From: Sporopachydermia quercuum
Taxonomy: Eukaryota > Ascomycota > Sporopachydermiomycetes > Sporopachydermiales > Sporopachydermiaceae
Direction of reading: 5' to 3'
Length of the DNA: 64,000 bases
Assembly: GCA_001599295.1 (NCBI GenBank)
Contig: BCGN01000002.1
Location: 1,116,001 to 1,180,000 of the forward strand
The notes under the pieces were generated by a model. The model saw only the letters and a list, made by a program, of their open reading frames with translations, was not told the DNA's origin and ran no database searches. The stretch's first letter is position 1; each line of letters begins with the position of its first letter. Both the position numbers and the translations under genes were made by a program. This document shows positions 32,593 through 42,476 of this stretch, in pieces.

Positions 32593-34294
32593 TTACTTGC
32601 CAACACAGAAATTACTGAAAACTACTCCAAGAACTTCTTCTATGTCTATACTCTCTCCGGTTATTTTCCCTATACCTTCCGCAGCTAATCTTAGTTCTTG
32701 AGAAGCAAAAACAACATCTTCTTCACTATATTCACAAAAACTGATAAGTGCCGTTAAGACCTCTTTCTCTAAGATTTCTTTGGCCCTTTGAGTTATTGCA
32801 ATAGGTTCTTCGTCATCTAATCCTGTTAGGTCCTTAAATAGATCAGCCAAACCCGAAGTCAAATCTGTTATTCCTTCTTGCGATTTGCATGAAGTGACAA
32901 AGTACTCAGTTCGCTCAAAATCTATCATGGTTTTCAGCAGTGAAACAGCATTCGCAATAGTAACATTATCTGACAAATCAGATTTATTGATTACTATTAC
33001 TGTTGGCTTGCTCTTGACATGCGCAGGTAAACTATTCAGATACTCCATGAAATGCATGTTACGCAATGTCTCCAAAGTTTTATCCATAGGAATTACTACT
33101 ATATTTATATGACCTTCTTCCACTCTCTTTTTTGCTCGTTTGATTCCCTCAGCTTCAATTTGGTCAGCAGACTCTACTGATCGAATACCAGCAGTATCAC
33201 CAACCACTACTTTATAGCCTCCTATATCCAACGGGACATCAATAATATCTCTGGTTGTTCCCGCNACTTCACTCACTATGGCAATATCCCTTCCTGCTAA
33301 ATTATTCAGTAATGAAGATTTTCCAGCATTTGGTGCCCCAATTACTGTGAGTTTGATTCCAGAGAACAGAAGTTCTGATCTCGACACCTGGTGTAAATGT
33401 TGGTTTATTTCTTTAGTTAATTCTTCAACTTGATTTTTGGTTGTTCTAAATAATTTGTCAGCTGATTCNAAATCAGAATCGTCAGAGAAATCTATTAACG
33501 CTGTTAACAACCCCATGTTTTCTAGGATGTTTTTCCTCCATTTGTTATAGAGTCCCCTGGTATAACCATTAGCACTCAAAACTGAAGCTCGTCTTTGTGA
33601 CTCTGTTTCAGCGTCTATGATATCTCGTATACCTTCAATTTGAGTCAATTCCAACCTATCGTTATAGAATGCTCTTCTAGAAAACTCTCCTGGCCCAGCA
33701 CTTCTTATCTGTCGTTCTGGAGTTTCCAACCTTTGTATGGCCTTCAAAATGACTCTAATAACTGCGGGCCCTCCATGTATATGAAATTCTAAAACATCTT
33801 CGCCAGTATACGAATTCGGTCCTTGAAAAAACAAAACTAATGCTTGATCAAGTATACTTCCATCTAAAGGCGAATATAAGGTAGTCACTGAAGCTTTTCG
33901 ATGTGATGGTAAACTTTTTCTTCTACTTAAACTTTTAAAGATCTAATCTAGTTAGAATAGGAATTAAATGTATTTTAGAAAATACCAAGGAAAGTTCATA
34001 TACTGCTCATGATCAAACGTTCTTTCAACTTACATATTCACAATCAGGTCCTGAAACTCTTACTACTGCTATGGCTGATCTACCAGCGACGGTAGATAGC
34101 GCGTAAACAGTAGGTCCTTCGAATTGCTTACTTCTTGTATCAGCTACAGTTGCGAGGTTTCTACACACAAAAAATGAAAAGCGACTCGTTAAATCATTGA
34201 ATTTTCTGTAATATATCACGTTCCTTAGAAAATCATTTGACAAGAGGAACCTGTTAGAGATTCGGTTTCTCTTACAGAAAAGAAGTAAACTCAT
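32593..34294 (-). CDS. MSS1: Mitochondrial tRNA-modifying GTPase Mss1 (MnmE family)
   Basis: Exons 34294-34034 and 33942-32593, giving 536 aa; the intron is 91 nt. Mss1 with Mto1 builds 5-carboxymethylaminomethyl-type uridines at the wobble base of mitochondrial tRNAs. A basic presequence precedes the tetrahydrofolate-binding N-domain (TVYALSTVAGRSAIAVVRVSG, then the GPNSYTGEDVLEFHIHGGP block in pieces). The inserted G domain has G1 GAPNAGKSS at about 288-296, G3 DTAGIR and G4 NKSD. The protein ends with the family's C-x-G-K signature (CVGK), whose Cys is catalytic in MnmE. Ns at 33265 and 33469. Confidence 0.95.
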
Positions 34295-35025
34295 CACGAG
34301 TTTATTGATTGTACACAGTCAAAGTAATCGTTAGTAGCGAGGATGTAACTTTCTCAGCAAAACAAAAAGATTCAATCAAATAAATTATCAAACAAGTTCA
34401 AAGGAGAAGGATGAATAGAGAATTGATAAAACAAAAGCTCAGATCAAGGTTAAAAATATCATGTACAATAGTGATGCAAAATCATGTAACAATATGCAAT
34501 TCTAGAACTCTTGAATACTCTCCGAAGCAAGATTGTTATGTATGTTGGTGAACATTACTCAAACATTAGTATATAACAAACTATGGATAATGGGACGATA
34601 TTTTTCATATCGTTCAATAAATATAGATTAACTTCCAAGTATCATTTACTACAGTTTTACAGCTACTATTCACCATCATTAAGAAGTATATCACTTGGGT
34701 GTTAAGTCTAAAGTTAGTCTTAGCTCTACACTTTTATTATAGGTGAAGGAAAGAAGCGTCTCTGTTCATATAGATCTGAACGATTATATCAACAAAATAA
34801 AGTATATGATAAACATGTATATGAACTTTAAGATATGGTTTGAAGATGTGCATGATTATGCAGCTCGTGATTCTTAAAATACTTAAATGATAGATCTTCC
34901 TGTATAGTAAATAATCGTGCTCTTACTGTTCTCTACTTCACTTCATGACTTCGAAGAATGTAATGAAGCTATTGAACTGCTATACATTATTTGCTAAGCT
35001 TGAATACTATTTTCAAACTTTTGCC
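34295..35025. promoter_or_regulatory. Divergent region MSS1 / IND1
   Basis: About 0.65-0.73 kb depending on which IND1 start is used. AT-rich; no gene, repeat or clear site recognised. Confidence 0.45.
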
Positions 35026-36195
35026 ATGCAGAAATACATTACCAGTTCGCGGCTGGTGACGAAATCGGCAAGTGTCAGTTTGTCTCGGAAACTAGTGAAT
35101 GGTAGACATTTTGCTCAATGTGGGGTTATCAAATCACATGAGAACCCATTGGTAAGTAAAAGTGATAGAAAGTTCTTGTTTATTTGCTTGAAAAGTAAGC
35201 TAATATTATATAGGGATTACCTAAAAGAGGAGAAATTCCTCGAATGAGTAGAGGACTACCTGTAAAGCAGAAGATCAAAGGCGTAAAGAAAATTGTTCTG
35301 GTATCTTCTGCCAAAGGAGGAGTTGGAAAATCTACCATCTCTGGTATGTGGAGTGTTTTAGTCAATTGTTGATAAATATTGTCTTCCAAACTCGATTCTA
35401 ACAAACTTACAGTTAATTTGGCGATCTCGTTACAACAACTGGGGAAGAAAGTAGGAATTCTGGATGCTGATGTCTTTGGTCCTTCAATTCCCAAATTACT
35501 AAATCTAAGTGGTGAACCAAGGTTATCGCATGACGGACGTCTTTTTCCGATGATAAATTACGGTCTGCCATGTATGTCTATGGGGTTTTTAGTACGTCCT
35601 GAAGACGCAATTGTATGGAGAGGGTTAATGGTTATGAAAGCATTGAACCAACTGTTATTTGAAGTCGATTGGATATCGGGTGGAGGAGAATTGGATTTCC
35701 TGGTGATCGATATGCCACCGGGTACAGGCGATACCCAATTGACTATTGCTCAACAACTTGTAGTGGATGGTGCAGTGATTGTATCAACTCCACAAGACAT
35801 TGCACTGATCGACGCAATCAAAGGTATAACAATGATGGAAAAAGTAAAAATACCGGTAAGCTAACCTTTTTATCACTGTTTATTTCATTTTTTATGGTCT
35901 CCTCAAATTTTACTATTTCATTTTAACATTTTCTTAGATATTAGGAATGGTTCAGAACATGAGTTATTTTATATGTCCGAATTGTAACCATGAATCTCAC
36001 ATCTTTGGCAGAGATGGTGTATTAAAAGAAGCTGAAAAGCAGGGTTTGAAACTGTTGGGATCTGTTCCTTTGAATGGAGAAATATGTACACAATCAGACA
36101 AAGGAAAACCGATTGCACTAAATGGCTTCCAGTCCCAGATAGCAAAACCGTACTTCGAAATAGCTCAAAGAATAATCGATCAGCTAGAAGGTTAA
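35026..36195 (+). CDS. IND1: Mitochondrial complex I iron-sulfur assembly factor Ind1 (NUBPL)
   Basis: Mrp/NBP35-type P-loop ATPase that delivers iron-sulfur clusters to respiratory complex I. Exons 35026-35151, 35214-35343, 35413-35855 and 35938-36195 give 318 aa. I chose the ATG at 35026 because it starts an amphipathic presequence ([20 protein letters not shown]); an in-frame ATG at 34945 would add 27 residues. The deviant Walker A KGGVGKS is at about 76-82, MPPGTGD lies in exon 3, and the cluster-binding Cys pair C246-x-x-C249 (FICPNC) opens exon 4. One donor is GTAAGC, the rest GTAAGT or GTATGT. Ind1 tracks with complex I across fungi and is absent from S. cerevisiae. Confidence 0.94.
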
Positions 36196-36619
36196 CGTAG
36201 ATAATATTGTTTATTATCGTATATAACGTTCAGCTTCCCTTGTACATATTCTCATCAGTACTGATTTGTTTGCTGTTCTCCAATATAACAACAATCTGTT
36301 ATAGTAGGCAAATGATAACGATAGTTGTTTTCACAAACTTCAATTGTGGTAAACTCCAATTTTAGTTTCTGTGGAGATCAATACTTATGTTTGCTACAGC
36401 CTTCATGTAATAGCAGAACATATATATATAATGAGTAGTTTCTCTTTCCTTCTCGTTACAACTGTGGATCTTAGGTTCCGCTATTATTAGAAGAGAATCA
36501 TTCATCATTGTATATTTAACTACCTTGCTTTTATATTATTCGATAAACCAATTCGTTCATTTAATCGTTTGCTGCTGACATCAATATAGAATGTTGAGAG
36601 TTTGCTAGTTTATATTGCT
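36196..36619. promoter_or_regulatory. Intergenic IND1 to surface glycoprotein gene
   Basis: 424 bp, tandem orientation. An alternating TATATATATA run at 36421-36430, about 190 bp before the next ATG, is a good TATA-box candidate. Nothing else seen. Confidence 0.45.
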
Positions 36620-37897
36620 ATGCTTAATAATACTGATAATCCAACGGCGATAGGAAAAATGTTACAAAATATTCTGTACTATATGTGTATTTACACAATG
36701 TTAGTGGAAATAGTAGTAGCGGGACCTTCACCAAGGCCATTACTACTCGACTATCAACTAGCAAATTACGAAGAAATGTTTGATTCTTTAAATGGTGCTT
36801 CCTTTGCTCAAGAAAATTATAAGGCATCTGTACTCGTTCATGGTTTAGTTACTAACAAAACAGAACCGGTACTTAATCAAACATTGAGTGAAGTTAGCGA
36901 TACAAATAATAGTTTAGATCCAAACCATTTATATGAGAAANNTCAGGCTGAATCAGCTGATTTGAACCAAAATTTGGAATTGGATCTCAATTTGGTAGAA
37001 AATAAAGGTGAGGTAGATGAGATAGCATCTGCCATGAATCCAGTCGAATATCTGAATGAAACCAGTGAAGAGTATGATATCCCTATTGATGATCGCACGG
37101 TTTCGGAAAAGACGTATGATTTGGAGTCATTAGGGTTATTTGAGATCATCGATGAATTCAGTGATTACGATACAGGTTTCCCTAATGGAATTAGTACAGA
37201 TCTTCCCTACGACGTTTCTGAGCAAACTACTGAAACTTCGAACGAAAACATAGCAAGTCAAGTTTCTAATGAAAGTAATGTTCCTGATAGACCTGTGAGT
37301 GGCGATGTTGAGAATGTAATTGATTGGAGCCTAGATAGTACGGGGGAAAACACAGAGAAGAGTGCCGAAATCCTGAAAACGACTGAAGAAACTTCTGTTT
37401 TAGATTTAGAACATATGACTGAAAACTCCAATGTTACTTTGACTACCCCAGTTTCAAATGTTTCTGAGAGCACATCAGATAATACTATTGTTCTGACTTC
37501 TTCAGCTCACTTGCCCTCTTCTTCCTCTGAAGTGCCAGAATCTCGCGGCTCTTCTACATTTTTGCAAGAAGATACTACTTTGACTCCAATATTGTCTTCC
37601 CAAACGACATCGGCAATTGTTGAAACTAGCGCGATTTCAACATTCTCGTATCATTATCAACAATTCAAGACACAAGTTCATAAAAATACAACTAGGCACG
37701 ATACTACGGAAGTCTATAATAATAATAATAACAACCACCTAATCAAAAATAATAACACCAATATTGATTCAAGTAATAAAGATGACTCTACGGGATACTC
37801 TGATGTGCCGGATGATGAATCAAAAGGTTCTTCGTTGTATTTCAAATCAGATTTAGCTGGAATCGCCGTAGCACTTGTTGCAATCTTAATCATTTAA
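36620..37897 (+). CDS. Ser/Thr-rich secreted or GPI-anchored surface glycoprotein, family not recognised
   Basis: 425 aa from the ATG at 36620; the ATG at 36659 would also leave a good signal peptide (MLQNILYYMCIYTMLVEIVVAG). The body is acidic and rich in Ser, Thr, Asn and Glu, with about eight N-glycosylation sequons (for example NKT, NQT, NVT, NVS, NTT) and a poly-Asn run. The extreme C-terminus (LAGIAVALVAILII then stop) is a hydrophobic stretch with no charged tail, as in GPI-anchored proteins. I do not recognise the family; a cell-wall or membrane-sensor role is inference. Two Ns at 36941-36942 fall inside the frame. See the finding about the sequence just after the stop. Confidence 0.8.
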   Translation: MLNNTDNPTAIGKMLQNILYYMCIYTMLVEIVVAGPSPRPLLLDYQLANYEEMFDSLNGASFAQENYKASVLVHGLVTNKTEPVLNQTLSEVSDTNNSLDPNHLYEKXQAESADLNQNLELDLNLVENKGEVDEIASAMNPVEYLNETSEEYDIPIDDRTVSEKTYDLESLGLFEIIDEFSDYDTGFPNGISTDLPYDVSEQTTETSNENIASQVSNESNVPDRPVSGDVENVIDWSLDSTGENTEKSAEILKTTEETSVLDLEHMTENSNVTLTTPVSNVSESTSDNTIVLTSSAHLPSSSSEVPESRGSSTFLQEDTTLTPILSSQTTSAIVETSAISTFSYHYQQFKTQVHKNTTRHDTTEVYNNNNNNHLIKNNNTNIDSSNKDDSTGYSDVPDDESKGSSLYFKSDLAGIAVALVAILII

Positions 37898-40152
37898 ATG
37901 TGTAATACTTCTTAATAATTGATTACAATAAAATTTAATATTTGATTTATTCTACTAATTAATTTTAGGAATGACAGTCTTGCAGCTAAATCATCGAACC
38001 ATTCGATCCCATCATTTCAAATCCTGTCCAGGACTTTTTATTTTACTTTCGTCAATCCCTTCCTTATCTGGCAAGCCAGTGCTATCTCTTAAAAAGATTA
38101 CTATGATAATGCACCAGGCAGCTTCGATGCATCAATTACGCATCGCCTGTATCCATTTTCACTCTTTCCGCCAGCTTCACGGATTAATTCTCAATCATCT
38201 TCACTTAGACTTGTCTCCCATATATTCCATGACATAGTCACATTGCCTCATCACCAACAAACTTTATTTAAAGTTGAACAACTTTTATGTTTACGCTGCC
38301 TAATTACATTACGCTTTAGCCGGATTCAGCATTAAAGCCAAATTTTAAGTTTTGGAAACATTTGATATTGTATGACAAAGTTCAATCGGATTAACCAAGT
38401 TATCCGGTGACCGACAAGAAACTTAAAGAAACTTGACAAGATCTGAAGATCAGTTTCAATTGATATCAGTTATATGGAAACAGTGATATATGGTAAAGAG
38501 GAATACAAAAAATGAAAGGAAGAGGGGAATTGATTTTCATTTAAGAGAGGTATTATCTGGAATGAGTAAATGCTTGAAGGAATAGAAGAATAAAAACCAT
38601 TTTTTGATGATCATTAATTGTAATAGTTTACTATGAGGAATGAACCTCATACCAAGATAAAATGCATAGTGCATACAGTCTAATTTTTCGATTCTAAACC
38701 AAAGCTTGTTGGTCTACATTGTACTTGTAAATAATGTGAAAAGGTCCAATTAAAAGTAAACTATTATGAGTACCGTTTGATTGATATGTGACATACAGTC
38801 ATACTCAAAGTTTTTCGATACGACAGGATTTACTTATTAAACAGGACTCTTTGACTCTTATTGGATTTGCTTTAAGTCGAAAGAGACGGAGGTCAGTCCT
38901 TCATAGTTCTCTATATGTTACCGAACTGATTCTTCAAACGAAAGGCAACGGACAACTCAACTAGGTTCAACGGTTCTTTATGTTTCCATAGTTCCCCTCC
39001 CTATCAACTCGGGCCTAAATGATGAGTAGCTAACGCCTTACTCTAGAAAGGACCAGGAGAAGCCAAGACTATTATCACCGAATTAAAATGCAAGGAATAA
39101 TTTTCCATCTACTACAAATCAAAAGATAAAACTTTTGATGCTTGTCAATTGGTTGAACTTTTCTTTTTTCTTCTTTTTGACTTATCTATTGCTTATTCTC
39201 ACGGCAAAATCTCTTACTCCCATCTTCTGCAAAAGAGCGATTATTTAAACCACATTTTTCATCTAATTCCATTTTCAAAGTTTTTCAAGCCAACTTTTTT
39301 AGGCAATTACTTCTCTTCTCGATTAGTTGTTTTTACTCTTCCAATCCATTGCTTCAACAAACCATTGTTGGGCTTATCTTCAATTCCTCATTATTTCATT
39401 TGTCCTAAAACTAGTCAATTGTAACACAGATTGACTTTTGTAAGATTTGTACAAGAATCATTATCTGCGTGACTCATGTAAGACAACGCATAAATCTACA
39501 TGCAATTGTAAAACCTTAACGTTATGTTTGTTTTAAGAATAAAATTTTCCTCCCTCACCGCCTTCTCTATCTTCTTTTCTTTATTTCACTAACAAATATG
39601 AAATGTAAGAGCAAAAATACTATCTTTCAATCTATATTCACTAGTAGAATCACTTTTAAACAATTAGTCTCTTGGCTGATTTATTTTAATTTGGAAAAAA
39701 AATTGTTCCAAATATTTGTCAACTAAGGGCTAATCTATTTCGTTTAAGATCTATCAAACCATAGCCATATCATATCATATCATACCATTAATGAGTGGTT
39801 CATATAACATCTTACTGTTCAATTTATCAACACATAAAACAGCAATCATACAAAGTTGAGAACAAAGTTGATATTTCCACCTTCAAAATCAAATCTTCAT
39901 TTCACAACTCAAATAATTATAATCATAATTATTATTTTTTTTTTATGCTCTTTCCTCTGTGCGCTTTTATGTTTATTCAGCCGTTAATCAGAAGTTCGAT
40001 AGAAGGATAGAAAAAAAAGATAATCATCGTCATATTATCGTCGTATTGTCATCATCTTATCGTTATCTTACCGTCGTACTAGCTTTTGAGCATTTGTTAC
40101 TCTAAATTCTATACAAAGCAACTATCAAAGCTCTAGTTGCACCATTTCAATC
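37898..40152. promoter_or_regulatory. Long upstream region of the HAA1-like gene
   Basis: 2.25 kb. The first 440 bp contain a coding-like stretch (37969-38335, see findings). About 38860-39070 is GC-richer than its surroundings, with no tRNA or other RNA I could name. The last 600 bp are T-rich with poly-pyrimidine tracts and a CATATCATATCATA repeat near 39767-39783. Short open frames at 39149-39424 and 39795-40010 are judged chance. Such long upstream regions are common for yeast regulatory genes. Confidence 0.4.
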
Positions 40153-42222
40153 ATGGTTGTTATTGATGGGGTTAAATATGCCTGCGAAAGGTGTATAAGA
40201 GGACACAGAGTAACAACCTGTACTCACACAGACCAACCATTAATTCTCATCAAACCAAAGGGACGACCAGCTACTCAATGTCATCATTGTCGAGAAGCCC
40301 GAAAATCAAAGAATCACCACGCTGTTTGTCTTTGTAGCAATAAGAAAAAGAAGGCAAAGGATAAAGAGAAAAAGAAGAAATCAGATTCAACCTCTTCAGA
40401 TTTGTCAGAAGGAGGGAAAGTCATGAAACCAGGTCATAATTGCAGTTGTAATGAGGATGGCGATTGTGTGTGTTCCTCAAGAATGAAGAAGGGACCTAGT
40501 AATGGAAATGATCCCCCAGCTACAACTGATAAAAAAGCATCCGATTTAGTTGGTCCTGATAGTTCCAATTCTGAATTTCCATTTCCGCTGGCGGTTTATT
40601 CCAATAACGATAACAATTTACCTCCACAAGACATCAAACCTAACATTAACTCTAGTAGAAGATCTACTTCGAGCCTAATACATCAATCTTTTTCATCGAT
40701 TGATGTACCAAGCATGAATGATCGAAGGAGTCATGAAAGTTTGACTTCATCTTTTGCTAAATCATCTTATAATTCATTATTTGCCCCGTTAAAGCCTGGG
40801 AAATCTACCACTGCATTAAACAAAATGGGTCACGTTTATCCGCCTTTACACACGCATTCATACATCACAAATAATCCTGGAAATCATCAGGCAAAAGATC
40901 TAATAGACAGTACTGGAAAATTTTCTGATCTTAAGTTATCAAATCACGGAACTCAACGCTCAGCTTCAGTTTCACATAGCATGTCTAATAATGATGGCCA
41001 TTCCTCTTCGTTGTATGGAATATCTTCTCAACATCAACATCAACATCAACAACAGCAAATCCAATCCTTCGACAATAAATGGTGGAATGAGTCTAATAGC
41101 AGCCTTTCAAGAAATAGAAGCACCAGTAATTTATCAATTGATAAGCCAGAAGTTAGTCGTGTAAGACAAATTGGAATGGAGACATTGTCAATAGCCCGAC
41201 CCATAACGCCAAATACAAGAAGAAACGTTGGGGAAGTTAGAATATCTGTTGATGTTGACCCATTTGTTGATACTGATGATTTCTTTGGTCGACCGCAATC
41301 AGCAACAAGTCAGAGTCATATTCAGAATCATTATAAAAATCATAATGGAGTGTCACAATTAGCACAACATCCTAATAGGGACTTTTCCCCTATTGGTGAT
41401 AGCAATTCTGATTCATCACCGCCGTCACTTAAATTTTTCTCCGATGCTCGGCCAACCAGTGCTAATAATATAAATCTAAATCAATTTCGACGTCCCGTAC
41501 AATCAAGAGGGAATACTGATGAATTCATCCATAAACAAGGTATCGACTCTGGTGAGCCTCTTGCATCTCTTGTTGGTATAAATCTAGCATATGGATTTGA
41601 TGACGATGGAGCCAATGATGGTACGTTGTTCTGGAAAGGGAGTAATGAGATTGATGGTACTGGAGGACGATTCCAGAATATGGATTCTTTGATGACAGAT
41701 TCAACCGATACGTCAAATTCTAATGAAGTGTCTAATACTAATGATAATAAGAACAAGATAGTAAATGGGAATATCAATCTTAATGATGTCAATCCAATCA
41801 GTACATTCTCTGGAAATGGATCTTTACCTAATATTCCAATAGGTTTAACTGAATTAGATGGTCAACTTGTCAATGATAATAGCGATATAAACGCTGGCAA
41901 CAATGATAATATGAATGCCAATGCAAATGGTAATAATCTAGCTATGGAACCAATTACAAACAAAAAAGAAGATGAGACAGTCCCACCTGCAGATTTCAAT
42001 TTCAATTTAAGTCTCAACGACATGTCCTCTGGAATGTACCCTTCTGAATCTTTTATGTCTGACAGTACTGATCTTGCGAGCTCTGTTTCCAGTTCTTTTA
42101 TTGATCTTGGATCTTTAAAGAATGACTCAAATATTGATTGGAATGACTTGAATGTAGGAGGTGGAAATACAGTGTCAGGAAGAAGAGTTCCAAATCATCA
42201 ACCTAATGCAACTTTCTTCTAA
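40153..42222 (+). CDS. Copper-fist transcription factor, Haa1/Ace1 family
   Basis: 689 aa, no intron. Residues 1-61 form a copper-fist domain: C11 and C14 (YACERCIRGHR), C23 and H25, the (K/R)GRP minor-groove motif at 36-39, C43-x-x-C46, and C59-x-C61. The CERCIRGHRVTTC.HTDQPL run is closest to S. cerevisiae Haa1, the weak-acid response regulator, rather than to Cup2/Ace1. A second Cys cluster at 97-107 (CSCNEDGDCVC) could bind copper in the manner of Ace1 activation domains. The rest is Ser/Asn/Gln-rich with a His/Gln run and acidic patches suited to activation. Whether it senses copper, acid or both cannot be told from sequence. Confidence 0.9.
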   Translation: MVVIDGVKYACERCIRGHRVTTCTHTDQPLILIKPKGRPATQCHHCREARKSKNHHAVCLCSNKKKKAKDKEKKKKSDSTSSDLSEGGKVMKPGHNCSCNEDGDCVCSSRMKKGPSNGNDPPATTDKKASDLVGPDSSNSEFPFPLAVYSNNDNNLPPQDIKPNINSSRRSTSSLIHQSFSSIDVPSMNDRRSHESLTSSFAKSSYNSLFAPLKPGKSTTALNKMGHVYPPLHTHSYITNNPGNHQAKDLIDSTGKFSDLKLSNHGTQRSASVSHSMSNNDGHSSSLYGISSQHQHQHQQQQIQSFDNKWWNESNSSLSRNRSTSNLSIDKPEVSRVRQIGMETLSIARPITPNTRRNVGEVRISVDVDPFVDTDDFFGRPQSATSQSHIQNHYKNHNGVSQLAQHPNRDFSPIGDSNSDSSPPSLKFFSDARPTSANNINLNQFRRPVQSRGNTDEFIHKQGIDSGEPLASLVGINLAYGFDDDGANDGTLFWKGSNEIDGTGGRFQNMDSLMTDSTDTSNSNEVSNTNDNKNKIVNGNINLNDVNPISTFSGNGSLPNIPIGLTELDGQLVNDNSDINAGNNDNMNANANGNNLAMEPITNKKEDETVPPADFNFNLSLNDMSSGMYPSESFMSDSTDLASSVSSSFIDLGSLKNDSNIDWNDLNVGGGNTVSGRRVPNHQPNATFF

Positions 42223-42476
42223 CAATGAATTACTTACTATGTGCAAAATTCTATTATATTTATGCCCATGATGGTTCTAATTCTAGACTATTATTTCAAT
42301 TGCCCTAAATCTCAACTTAATTAATAAAGATTAGAATTAGTTAATCTAAAACTAATTATCAATCACGTTCTATATTCTCTAAAACTATGCATGAGAAAAT
42401 GATCTTTTGTAGATAGTAATGTGTTCATATAGTAAGTGAATGGGTCTCAAATCCATGAAGAATTCAATTATCTTTT

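Noticed and set aside
37971-38237. An 88-codon His-rich ORF starting at the ATG at 37971
   Set aside because: Its composition (many His, Met and Leu) looks like an off-frame reading; the neighbouring frame from 37970 looks more protein-like and is reported instead.
38860-39070. tRNA gene suggested by a GGTTCAA-like string
   Set aside because: No acceptor stem, A-box or cloverleaf pairing around it.
39149-39424. A 91-codon plus-strand open frame upstream of the HAA1-like gene
   Set aside because: Dominated by Phe, Leu and Ser from a T-rich promoter tract; no plausible start context or family.
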